From the NCBI GenBank assembly GCA_029931535.1, contig JAQPZY010001670.1, positions 7,626,501-7,690,500 of the forward strand: a DNA stretch of 64,000 nucleotides, written 5' to 3'. Within the stretch, counting starts at the first letter, position 1. Every line of letters begins with the position of its first letter. Below the pieces are notes generated by a model, which did not search any database, had not been told where the DNA came from, and was given only the letters and a program-made list of their open reading frames with translations. Source of the stretch: Margaritifera margaritifera. Its lineage: Eukaryota; Mollusca; Bivalvia; Unionida; Margaritiferidae. The translations under genes were made by a program, and so were the position numbers. Shown one piece after another: positions 13,301-26,700 of the stretch.

Positions 13301-16300
13301 ATTTGAAAATCCATATGAACCTTGCTGACTATGTACATTAAAGCAAATATTAAAGGCATCTTGATTGAAGTGCCAAAACTGTACTATTTTTAAATTATAA
13401 TTGCATATTACTACATTTGTTGCTATAGATAAAATATTTTTGATTCCTCAATAAAAGCTTCAAGAAAAAAAAATTAAGCTGGATATACTAAATATATTAT
13501 GATGGATATCATTAGTACTTTCTGAGCAATTTAAATATAAATAACACAAGTCTGGCATCTCCTGCAGTAACAACTGATACAAATAATAACAATAATAATC
13601 TGCTCCTTGCTTAAATAAATACAAGTGTACACTGTCAACATACCAAATGCACCAGAAAGTGGTTGAGCATTCCCGCTATCCGGTCCACCATGGTGTTGTG
13701 ACAGAAGATAGATTTTATTTCCCTTGTTATTAGCTCCAGCGCATGGATGGTGTGGTTGCCCATGATATTGTGGTAGCGAGCAAGCATTCCCAGATGACGT
13801 AAGCCATTCTCAGCTTCTGATCTCTGTGCCGGGGTTAGTTGGTTCCACTCCCCTCGATCCTTCTGACCGTGTTTTTCCTTGATCTTACTCATGTACTGAA
13901 ATTGCATAAACAAAACATTTATCAAGTATTAATATATCAGTGCACCAGAGATCTGAAACATTCATGAACAGATGTCAGACAATCACCTGGAGCACATTTA
14001 ACCAGTTCAAAAATACCATATATCAAGCATTTTGTGAAGAAAAATCTTTTGTCAGGGGTGTGCTTTTTATTCTACTGCTGTGTATTTTGGCAGATCTGAA
14101 AATGCTAAGTAGCATACATGTACACAAAGGGCAATATATTTGGGGAAATTTGGGACATTCTAATTTTGGCAAACATTTTTCATTGGTCAACAAAGCCAAA
14201 GTAAGCGTTATACCCAAAATGTCGTATATACTGCATCTGTGCACATAATTATCATTAGATGAATAGCTGTACTGTTTCCAGATTTCCTGACATATATCAC
14301 CAAAAGAACTTAATTTGTGTCAGTATAACCAACAATATATGTCAATAAATCTGAAAACATAGAACGGTTGTCTGTATATATGGTTTTGTGGTTAGATCAT
14401 TGTGTATCGATGAGCGGTGGTCATCAATGTATAAAGGATATGCAAATTATATATGAAATAGTAGGCTCAGTTCATAGGCCAACTTTATTTACTGTTACTG
14501 TACAAAATCTATCAAGAACTGAACCCAAGAGTTTGGACAGTGGTAACAACAGCTAAGATAAGAAAATCCAGGGCCCAGTTTAAGTATGCCTTAGAATTAT
14601 GTATGGCAGAAGAAATCAGATACAGGGCTGAATCCTACATCAAGAAGATGAACAATAAAGATATTAATTCATTTTGGAAAGATGTTTGCCAAGGGACTAG
14701 AAAATGTTTTCCCCCAATTCTGTGGGCAACATGACAGCCCAGCAATACAGAGCTGAAATGTGGCAAAGTCATTATTGTGAAATGTTTAATTAGTTAAAGG
14801 TGAAAAACACAAAAGTAGTGTATTGGCTGATTTGAGCAAACATACTGCATGTGGTGATATTGAGTTTGAAAATTTGCATGAGATTAATGATACTATTTGT
14901 TAAGTTAAAATCCATTTGTTCACTAGGGGCGATTCTCCTGAAGCGGAACAGCTTAAAATATGCTGAGTGTGCTATGTATGCTCTGTTTTATTTGTACACT
15001 TGTGCATCACTTTATTCCTTTTGACATCACCAGAGTAACTCTAATCAACCTGAAGACCAGTGATATATCTGATAAAAACAATTAACGACCAATTATCAAC
15101 TTCTTGTCATGGCCGCTATGATATCCAAAGCTTTAGAAATAATTTTGCTTCAAAGACATGAGACAGACATAACAGACAATTAGTTTGGCTTTAGGCAACA
15201 TTTCTCCACTGATGCATGTTTATTCGATTTCAAGGAAATCATGAATTACTAATGGTAGTCTAGTTTATTTATATTTCTTAGAAGCTAACAAAGCTTTTCA
15301 TAAAAGAAATTACTAGACCCTATTCATAAAGCTAACTGACAGAAATGTTCCAGTGTATGTTGTTAGTTTGCTTTTTAATTGTAAGGAAACAGCAATTTTG
15401 CGTACAGTGGGGTCAAATATGTCTTTCCATCTGATTAATGGTGTACAGCAAAGAGTTTTTTTTATCCCCTTTTCTGTTAAATGTATATATTTTTTACCTT
15501 AATCATGATTTTAATAGGTCTTACATTGGATGGAACATCGGCAGTTTCTTTCTTAATAACTTCGGTTTCCCGATGATAACCTGATGTATTGGAGGATTAC
15601 AAAAGTTTTTAAGAATATGTGAGCATATTTAGTGCAACACCAAAAAGACTGTATATGTATGTTTCAAACCATAAAATATGAAAAATGTGTCCTGAGGTTA
15701 GATTTTGCAGAGAAAAGCTGCTGTTTGTAAAGGAGCATATATATCTAGGACATTTCATTCATTCAGATCTGTTAGATGATACTGATATACAAAGACCTGT
15801 TAGATGATACTGATATACAAAGACCTGTTAGATGATACTGATATACAAAGATCTGTTAGATGATACTGATATACAAAGACCTGTTAGATGATACTGATAT
15901 ACAAAGACCTGTTAGATGATACTGATATACAAAGACCTGTTAGATGATACTGATATACAAAGACCTGTTAGATGATACTGATATACAAAGACCTGTTAGA
16001 TGATACTGATATACAAAGACCTGTTAGATGATACAGATATACAAAGACCTGTTGTTCTCTTTGTCTACAAGTAAATATGATTCTAAGGTCTTTAAAAACA
16101 TGTTCTACATATGTAAAACTATTGCTTTTCAGATCCTATTGTATGAACTTGTATTGTGCTCCTCTCTGGACAAATTTTTCACATTCTACAATAATACATT
16201 TAAAGGTCTGTTACAATGATGAGCTTAGACTTTTAATGGGTTATGATAGGCACCATAGTACATCAGAAATATTTTTTAATAAAATTTTTAACAGCATTTT

Positions 16301-17682
16301 CGTTTTACTTTGAAAAAAAGCGTATTCTTGTAGAAATAGAATTGATAGTATTAGTAACAGAATATGGAAAGAAGTGTTTCACTCTGCATGTTGCCATATA
16401 TCATAAATAACTGATCACAGTGGCAAATTGTTTTAATATTTTTTTGTCACGTCTTGTATGAAATCGCTTGTGCTGTAAATGTATATATACCTATGCCTAC
16501 GGACTTAAGTCTGAAATTAAGTTATTATTATTAGTAGTAGTATTAAAAGTAGTAGTAGTATTGATATTAATATATTCTAAAACAAATTGGAAAATTATGT
16601 CTAAAATTAGACAAAAAGGGAAATACCCATAGGGAAAGTAAATACATCACAATGTATCATGGATCATACTGGCATAAATACTGGGCATTCAAGTAATCAA
16701 AGACAGCATTACTTTTGCTCATGTATCAAAATCCTCTATTTCCTCATTCTGCTTTTCTCATATTTACAGTCTCTCTTCCTCTCTTCCATTTCAACTTTCA
16801 GACCTAATGATTCATGCCACTGTGCCAACATCAATGTGCTGCTTAGTATTAGTGTACATCCCATTGGGCCGGCATCAATGTGCTGCTTAGTGTCAGTGTA
16901 CATCCCATTGGATTGACATCAATATGCTGCTTAGTGTCAGCGTACATCCCACTGGGCCAAAATCAATGTGCTGCTTAGTATTAGTGTACATCCCACTGGG
17001 CCAAAATCAATGTGCTGCTTAGTGTCAGTGTACATCCCATTGGGCCAAAATCAATGTGCTGCTTAGTATTAGTGTACATCCCATTGGGCCAGCATCAATG
17101 TGCTGCTTAGTGTCAGTGTACATCCCATTGGGCCAGCATCAATGTGCTGCTTAGTGTCAATGTACATCCCATTGGGCCGGCATCAATGTGCTGCTTAGTA
17201 TCAGTGTACATCCCATTGGGCCAAAATCAATGTGCTGCTTAGTGTCAGTGTACATCCCATTGGGTTGACATCAATGTGCTGCTTAGTGTCAGTGTACATC
17301 CCTTTGGGCCAAAATCAATGTGCTGCTTAGTGTCAGTGTACATTCCATTGGGTTGACATCAATGTGCTGCTTAGTGTTAGTGTACATCCCATTGGGTCAA
17401 AATCAATGTGCTGCTTAGTATCAGTGTACATGTAAACTGACAGTGAATAACAGTAAGTTACACACAGACAGTTGGCTAGGGAAAACTCAATGCCCTTTTC
17501 AATATGCAGTATTCATTTGTTCCATTTTAACTTACTGACAATAAAGCAACTATCTGGCTTGCTACTTAAAAAATGTTAAAGAGTCTCTGATTAGCATGAA
17601 AGAAACATACAGTCAAACCTGTGTTCAGCGGTCACCCATGGGAAAGCATTAGCATTATTAGTAGATGTAGTAGTATGCTATT

Positions 17683-17735
<53 letters not shown>

Positions 17736-20700
17736 TAGCTAATTAGCAAAAAGAAAAATAACAAAATTATAAAATAAAAAGTTCCACTTTAATCCATCAT
17801 GTACATTAAATCATCACTTATCAGTAGAAAGAGCATCTAAATAAAATTACTAATTGACAGCTAACCTGTGATTGTCAAACACTGGACCGACTTTTTGTTA
17901 GGCCAGCTGGTATATTTAGACATGAAAACAGATGTTCACACGTCAAACAATTGATGGATTAAGCAGTTGCTCAAACTCACTGAGATCAAAAAACAGTCGG
18001 CTTTTGTGCGAGATCTTTGATGATTAGGGAATGAAAAGAAGCTTCCTGCGGCTATTGTTAGTAGCATATAAACTGTAAGGGATATCACAAGTGCAGAGTA
18101 CATGTGTCTCTACTCATTTGGTGTGATTGTACGTAATCTCTTACACTCTGGATTAACGTTGTTCTCAAAATCAGCCATAGTATATCGCTTACGCTTAATA
18201 ATCCCTTAGATCTGAGTTCGCCTTACTCCCATTTCAACTGCAACTACACGACTGCTTTGTCCACTATCCAGGAAACAAATTGCTTTGATTTTTTTCATGT
18301 AAAGAATGTAAAGACAAAAACCAGTTTGCTTTTGAAGCCGACATATTGACACCTTTGAGTTTGACTTACAGCGTGATTTGAGTATGGTAAGTACAATTGA
18401 GATATAAAATGCTTAAACGTCAATTCACTTGATATACCTTTATCTACACAATGCCTGCTCATCAAACAAAAGAAGTGTTTAATTTGCATACTTGGAGTGG
18501 TCACTGCTTCAGTGACCATTCAAGGCAGGGTGAAACCATGGTTTGGTTAAGAAACACCTGACCGCTGAGCACTGATAGCAGGTGACCGTTAAATACAGGG
18601 CATTTATATAGGAAATTTGCCAGGGGGAAATTAGAATGACCACTGAACACAGGTGACTGCTATGACAGGTTTGACTGTAATAAAATTCAAGTTTAGCTTC
18701 AAAGGACAGTTAGCTTTTCTGTGTTACAAGACTTTAATTTTTATTGCAAAGTTTTTAATGATATTAAAAGATCTTGAGCTGAAATTGATCCTGTTGTTTG
18801 GAGTATGCACTTTCTGCACATCAGATGCAGACATATATTTGCAGCTTGCAGAAGTATCAATGTTATCATGGTTTTTCTTTGATCCCATAAGGGAAGTCAA
18901 TGTCTCAAAAAGAGAGTGAAAAATCTGTTTGGGACTCTCCACTGTTTGAAAAGTACTATATAATAGCATTTGGACTCTTGATGGGACTAAAATTGTAAGA
19001 AATACCCTGATCCTCTTGCACATCATTAGCTACGTAGAGATCAAGTGGATGCATCAGCAATTAAATGCCATGAAATCTCAGTATCAGTTGAAAGCATCAT
19101 GATATATTGACTGAAAACAGCATTTTTGATAACATAACTGGTTGTAGTGTTGTGTGCCATCTCATGCACTGATCTGGAGGTTAAATTGCCCCACATCCAT
19201 TTAGAAAACAATTTTGGCCATTGATAAAGAAAGTTTTCACCCAAATTTGAAAATCCGTTTCTGTTGAATTGTAACCATTTTCAATTTCGGGTTAATATAT
19301 CTGAAAGGTAGGAACTGTTTCCTTGTATAGATACATCAGAAACATATACTGATATGTCGAAGCTACATAATTATTCATGATTAAAAATTATATCCTAATT
19401 CCTGTATTTCTAAAAAAGGTAAAAAAAGTCTCTTTAGTGAGATGCAGGAATGTTGTCATTAACCATGACATCAATTTTCATCATATTATTATCTAAGCAA
19501 AGGAAAATAAAATAAAAAGTGTCACACTGATCATAGGAATTGCATATTACCCCAAGGGCTTCGTCCAGGAGGAAAATGGCATCATTAATCAGCAGGTTGA
19601 TAAAACGTAGGAATAGTGGGGCATTTACAGCCTCTATATTCTTCTCTGCATCTTTTGCCAATATCTGAAATAGAATGAAAAAATCTCATGAATCAAACAA
19701 GCATTTTTATATCCACAGTTTCGTTTTGCTTTGCTCCCAGGCAGGGTCTGATTTTTGTAAAAAAATTATTTTTAAATGACAGGGAAAAATAAAGCAAATT
19801 TTTCTAGTAAATTATGTTCTCAGAGAATACTTACCCAATCACATTAACATTAGGGGATATAAGCCTCCTACCTCCTGAATCCAGCCTTACTAAAAGACGA
19901 AACTTTGTCTTTTCTATCTATATGATATACACAAAGGGCATTGACTCTTGCCCATTAACTCCCCTTGTGACCACTAGGCGTCTCCAGTTTTAAGTTGAAC
20001 GGAGTACCAACAAGGATGCTTGCATAGTGGGGTGGTAGGGAGGGTCTTTAAATAATCTGATCATGTAAATATTATCGGAGAAACATAATTTACTAGAAAA
20101 ATTTGCTTTCTCCTTTGAATACATTCCCTGATCACATTAACATTAGATGGTAATAGGAGGAGGAAATGCTGAGCATCTGACCTATACCTCGGATATCCTT
20201 CTAGGGAAAAAAGATTGGATTTCCTATGTGAATGATAACCCGCTCTCCAACTTTAAGCAACACAGCCTATGGTCACGTGATCTGTGACCACTCTATCTGG
20301 TAAAGAAGATGATTACTGAAATCTTCTTACCATCAAATTTCACTGGCGAATCCAGAGAAACAAAGAGGTTGTGTTGGATTAATTGGGTCTGGTTTTCATC
20401 TGGGCAGCAACCACTGAGATTCAGGTTTTGTCTCTGCAGAGCTAAACCCTGGGACATAACTTCAGAAGGTTGACTCTGCATGCCAGCCTACAGCTTCTAT
20501 GATGACCTGGATCGAAACGTTACATTTGAACACGAGGCTCGCAGAGATCGCTTGAATTTCATGAGCCAAAATCCTCATGAGGCAACTCTGATCTTTGAGA
20601 CTTCAGAGTATGCGGACTGTATAACCCACTTAAGCCACGAATAATTGGGCTGGAAATGTGATATCCTGCTTTCCCACCTTCATGGAGAGAAAGAGTCCTT

Positions 20701-23700
20701 TGTGGTTGCTGCGACTTGTCTCTGTGCACTTCAAGTAATGCTTGAGGGCACGGACACGATCTTGCATGGCCGCTGCTCTCAACTTATCTATAGACGAGAA
20801 GGAGTGTATAACGACTCTCTGATTGCCCACCAATGGTAACCGTTTTTTTTTGTGGTTGCATCATTAGGATCACCAAACCATCTGATCTGAACTGAAGATA
20901 GTTTGGGTTGACTGAAAGGGCATGTAACTCGCTCACCCTGCATGATGAAGCTAAAGCTATCAGGAAACAGATATTGTATGATAACAGCTTCAGCGAGGTC
21001 CGGGCTAACGGCTCAAATTTCTCTGAAATGAGTCATGTTAAGACCCAGGATAGATTCCATTTTGGAAACAGGGTGAGAGATTTTGGTCTATTCAAATCAA
21101 AATTGGCTAGTAGGTCTGATTGATCTTTGATGGTAATTAAAAAGTCAGGGACGATGTTATTGACTCGACACCAGTTCCTGAAAACATGCCACTTTCCCTT
21201 TTATGCCTTCAGAGTGGAGGGCCTTCTTGCTCTCGAGATTCTCTCCACAATCGAAGATCTACCCCTTATTTTCTGCATTATTTTCGGTACTAAGACTGTG
21301 GGGGGGGGGGGGTAAGGAAAGGCCCATAAGCCCTCCCAACAATGCATCTACAGCCCAAGCTTCCAGTGGGACAAAGGTGGGCAACTTGTGGTTCCACCTT
21401 GTTGCAAAAAGGTCGATCATTGAACACCCCCAAAGCACAAAAATCCGATGAAAAAGTGATGGGTGAAGGGACCATTCCGTATGGATAACCTTACCCTTTC
21501 TGGAAAGAACATTGGCCAGGACATTGAGTCTGCCGGGAATGTGTATGATTTGTACATTGCTCTGAAGTTGGCAACACCAACGAAGAAACTGCCAAACCAG
21601 CATGCACAGGTCGGCCAATTTGGTGCCTCCATTTAAGGAGGTAAGACACCACTATGGTGTTTTCTGATATAATCAGGACTGACTTCCCGCAGAGTCGGTC
21701 TGGCCAGAACTGAAAGGCGTTTATAACAGCTTACATTTCATGGAGGTTGATGTGAAAAGGCAGTTCCACTGGTCTCCATTTGCCACTGACTGTATCAAAG
21801 CCTGGCAACAAGTGGCTCCCCAACCATACGTACTGGCATCTGTATATACTGTCACTTCCAGTTGGGGTTTCTCCAGAGGAATTCCTGTCATGAGCCAACC
21901 GTGATTGTGCCAATGACCCAGGAATCATCGTACCTCATTCGTGATATTAATGTTTTGGTCGAATGGACTGGAAAAGGGGCACCATGGAGCCAGAAAAGTA
22001 ATTTGTAATGGGCACACATAAATGCAGCCCAGCGGGATCAAATCCACTGCGGCACTGAATAATCCGAGGAGTTGCAAGAACTCTTGCTGAAATACAGGTC
22101 CTGTTGGAACTCTATGAGTACAACGATCCATAAGACACAGACATGAGGGAGACATACAAGATCGAGATTGGTTATTAACTCCATACTCAGATGGAGAAAA
22201 TGCTGGGATAGGTGAAGGTCGGATTTTTCCCAGTTCACACGAAAACCAAGATGATTCAAAAGGGATAGGAGATCGTTTCGGCCCTTGAGGAGAATAGATC
22301 GAGACTGGTGGCATACTCATCACTTTGGATGGAGAGTCGTATAGATCTCACCGTCTCCATCTTGAACCTCGGCGGAAGAATGAATTTGTTGAGGTGACTC
22401 GGGTCTATGATCGGTCTCAACTTGCTGTTGGCCTTTTTGATAAAGAAACAGCCATGAATAGAATCCCCGAGATTGTGGTTTTCTCACAATCTCCAGCACC
22501 CATTTGTCGATGAGCGACTGTATCTCCTGCTGAATAATATCGTCCTTCTCTTGATTTGATGGCACATACATTAAGAGGAGGGGGGTAAATAAACAAAATC
22601 TGAAGCCCCTCCAAAATGACTTGGATCACCCATTTGTTTTGCAGAAATAGGTTGATCCAGCATGATTGGAATTGCAGTAGTCTGGTGCCCACCGGCAGAC
22701 TGTCTGCGAGTAGTGGGGGTGTTAAGTCGGTGGTAGAAGACAGGAGGCTTTAGGGTGGAAAAACTTCGGTTTCTTACCTCCCCTGTGTGCCTCCTAGACT
22801 GGTTCAGCTGTTGTCTGTTGGCATAAGGTTGAGATCTGAACAACACTTGGAATGTAAAAGATTCCTTTTGTTTGGCTCGCCTATCGTCCCTCTTGAGGCA
22901 GGGATGGCTGGTTTTTAAATGAGAATACAGGTGGAATGGCAAGTTGGAGGGTAGTTCTTGAGCTGCCTGCCTCCGAATTTCTTCAATCTTGCACCCAAAC
23001 AGCAATGGTGAGCCAAATGGAGTCATCCTTAAAGCCAGAGTGTGATCTGGTTTTAGCGATGTATCAAGTCCAGATCGGCAGAGGCAGTCAACGCATTTGC
23101 CATTGATTGGTTAACTGCTCTGTTAATGACCCGAGCATTTGGCCATTGACTCCCAGGCATGTTGGTTGGTTGGCCAATTTTTCCACCAGTCACAAAGTTG
23201 CCAATGAGGCCAAATCCAACATCAAGGATGTGGCGATAATGTTCCAAATCAGATTCAATGTGGCAAGAAACACATTCTTATCCACTAAGTGGGGCAGACA
23301 TTTTAACCGCTGATCAATTTTTATCTAACGCCGGGAGTTCAGTATCGTAGGCAGTCGAATGTGTCTTGTATCAGCCCAGTGAAAATGTGGCTAGTACTTA
23401 GCTCTCGGAAATGAAAGCCTTAGTATTCCCCGAGTCACACATACGTTAAGACAGCCTATCATTAATCTCCTTGATTTTCGTTGACTGGGGAAGCAGCTGG
23501 ATGGATGGAGACTCTTCCTCATCATCGATGTCAACTGATGCTTTGACTTTATGATCATGCGGGGTGGCGGGCATTCCAAACCCAGCAACACCTGGCATAT
23601 CTCCTCAACAGCAAATAAACTCCACCCTCTCCATGGTTGGATCAGAGTAGAGACATTGCTCAGAAGTCTCCTGTTCATGGTTTGCTTCCATTTTGGGATG

Positions 23701-26700
23701 CACCTTTTCCCATGGCAATGATGACACAATGCGATCATCTCTATATAATCCATGGGTAATACCCCACGGGTAAGCAGTGAACATAGGAAAAACCGGCTTT
23801 GCCGGATGATCTTGTATAACCAGGACAGACAACTGGTTAGCCAGAAGAATGATCTGCACTGTTGTCGGTTGTGCGGAAGCCAGTCATGGCTGGATGGATG
23901 ACTTTTCACTAAAGTCAGGATATGCATGTGTAGCCATCAGCCTGGCTATACAGATCAATCTGTCACTCAGATACACATAATTATACACAGAAGCCATATG
24001 CATGGCTAAATGGATAGATCTATCACCAAGATCCTCATAACTGAAGCTGGGTAGGGCTGGCTGGCTGACCAGTACAGCTCTGGACGACAATACTGTACTG
24101 TATGCTGGATCCACTGGATCCGAAAAATACCCCATGCACCCAGACTTACAGGCCTGAAGGCCATGCTCAAACATGCAGGGGGACTTATGCCCACTGGGCT
24201 GCCTAAAAATGGGAGAACAATCCCCCATTCTATCTGAAAAACCTGTGGGAACAAAAGAAGGGAAGACAGGTAAATTTGGCCTAAATTGAGATATTGCATC
24301 ACCGTACTCCTGTACCAGTCGACACATATCTTGATCAAATACCGGCATATGTAAGTAAGACTTTAAAATGTCTGTATTTGATTGCCTCAAATCTGCCAAA
24401 GTTATAGTGCTAGAAGGCTGTGTTCATCAAATTTCAGGAGTTTGTGGGGGACCCCAGAAGCATCTCCCACAAGACTTGCAATAAATTCTGTATTTGGATG
24501 TATACTGTATACTTATGATATCTGTCATGGTCTTGCATGATTTTCCCCTCTTATCTTTGCCTTTCACTGATTTTTGAAGTACTGCAAATCAGGTGTCCTC
24601 AAACCACGAACTGCACACGCCGCAAGGGGAAGATGTGCATTTGGTACATGCTAGGTACGTCTCATACGTGACTTCCCTTGCTTTGAATTTCTAACATTTG
24701 CTGCATTTAGAAGACATGTTTCACTGAAACAATAAAATAACAGAAACAATAGATAAATTAACATGTCAGTGTGTTAATAATTCGCTATATAACACCCGTT
24801 ATTAACAGAGTGAGCACACTAAAGCAGCGTGCGCTAAAACTTGAAAGACAACATGCATCAACAATATCGTGTTGCATCATGCAGTCTAATAATGACCAAG
24901 TATGAGAAAGTGACAAATTTCACAAAATATTAGCAAAATTCAAAAAATAATATGTACCACCTGTTTATGAATGAATATTAATCCAGATAAATCCCCAAAC
25001 CAGTATTGATGGTTCGAATTTAACACAAATTTGACTTCGATTTAACGGGAGGTTTCATGTACAGTGTTGTTGTACAGAAGCGAAGCTAAAACCTGGTGAT
25101 ACCTAGAGGTGGCAAGGAGAGGTAATGGGCAAGAGTTATTGCCCTTTGTTATATGATATGGACAGAAAATGCGAATTTTTATCTTTTAGTAGGCAGGATT
25201 CGGAAGGTAGCAGGCTTATATGCCTGATGGTAATGTGATCGGGGAATGTATTCAAAGGAGAAAATAATTCATTTTTTCACTTAAAAAATGAAATGAATTT
25301 TACCTTGATGGCCTGACGGTGGAGTTTTATTTCCCATATGTACTCCAGTACCAGGTACATTGGCCGCCGATAACTGAACTTCTGCTCAAACCGCACACTC
25401 TGACCAGTCATCTCAATGCTAACAAATACATGGAAAAGCTTCTCTGCTAAATGGCTTATTAACGGGTGCTCTGTAAATAGCTTCTCTCGATGGTATCTAA
25501 AAAAATTGAAATATAGTTACATCAAATCTTTATCAATCTCATTTTTTGAATTTTATACTATTTTTCTGTATCTCAAGCTCATGTTTTATTATGATACTGG
25601 ATGATTAGGTAAGAGATATCTGGGAAGAAAATAGAGCTCTCTTGCTGCAATGTTTACCTGAATAATTTGTACAATTTCCTTGAAAGTCAACATTACTAAT
25701 AAATTCAAGACAACTAAACTCCTGGTTTATTGACAAGTAAATTCAAAGTAGCATTCTTTTATAAAGATAAACACCTTGTTTATGATATCTATATAATTGG
25801 TAATATGGCCAGATCTCCTATGTACTCCTAATTTTCCTATTACTAGTTTAAATAATTATCAAAATTATATGATAATGATCATTTTATCTTTTTAGAAACT
25901 GGCTTAAAATGTCAAACCCCAATTTAAATGACTGACCTTGACAGTGAGACATCAATGGGCACAAAGTCTGTTATATTATTATGTGTCAGATTGTCAGGAT
26001 TGTCAGGCCCAGTAGAAGGTCTTGTCCTTGTCTTTTCAGTGATTTGGCACAATTTCAAGCTTTTGTCATGGTTTATCAAGTATATAATTTGCATCTTAAC
26101 TGGGGTGAAGGATGTTCAAAGATTATAGCTTCTAAGTTGATATTTCAACATCAGGTTTTAAAAGTATAACTTGGCAGTTATAGTACACAAAACTCACTAA
26201 ACCAAGCTCTACATTTATAGGAGTATAGTCTGTACTAACTTGGAAAGTATTCCACTGTGGCCTGCTGGCATTTGGTTGGGGTCGGGTGGCATGATGGCAG
26301 CCAGGGTTTCAGCCAACTCGGCACGGAGATGTGGGTTCAGCATGCGGTCAGGACTCCCCATGTACACAAGGATCAATGTCATCAGGTGTTCTACCTTGTT
26401 TCCTACCATCTGAGAAAAGAACAACACTATGCCATACTTTTTTCTGCTTCATGTACAACAAGAATTTGACAGAATGCTATGTCTTACCAGCTCTGCTGTG
26501 GCATAAACCATCAACCTTGCAATGTCACTAGAACAAGAAAAGTAGGTCACTTTGATCTAATTTTGCTTGAGAGAAGTATCCCAGAAGATAAATGCACCCA
26601 TCAAGTTTCATGACTGTACATGCAACAGTGTCACAGAAACCAATCTGAATGCAAATAAGTAACATAATTACTAGAGTGTGAAAAGTAGGTTACTGTGACC

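Larger units (their letters stand above)
19791..25263 (-). mobile_element. DIRS-type tyrosine-recombinase retrotransposon, element 1 (end to end, decayed)
   Basis: Inverted terminal repeats of ~170 bp: left 19791-19990 (TTACCCAATCACATTAACAT, GGGCATTGACTCTTGCCC) and right 25110-25263 (GGGCAAGAGTTATTGCCC, GGTAATGTGATCGGGGAATG). At 20060-20140 an internal complementary region joins the inverse of the left edge (TAATTTACTAGAAAAATTTGC) directly to the inverse of the right edge (TTTCTCCTTTGAATACATTC), the DIRS hallmark. Minus-strand order: Gag-like (23391-24399), RT (22320-22700: [32 protein letters not shown] near 22240), RNase H (21259-21618: [18 protein letters not shown], then [15 protein letters not shown]), tyrosine recombinase (20480-21250). 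Frames are broken and the recombinase arginine in [10 protein letters not shown] is Q, so it is dead. It occupies 5.47 of the intron's 5.64 kb. Confidence 0.9.

Noticed and set aside
15769..16048. Regular 28-bp repeats reminiscent of a CRISPR array.
   Set aside because: The units are directly adjacent with no spacers, in a eukaryotic intron, and one unit is reverse transcriptase coding sequence.
19791..25263. LTR retrotransposon (gypsy) as the class of the RT/RNase H element.
   Set aside because: Terminal repeats are inverted rather than direct, an internal complementary region is present, and a tyrosine recombinase rather than a DDE integrase follows RNase H, so DIRS fits better.
26231..26239. 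Donor GTACAG for the UBE4A exon at 26240.
   Set aside because: It would end the exon in phase 0 and break the frame into the next exon; GTTAGT four bases earlier gives a continuous match to the family.
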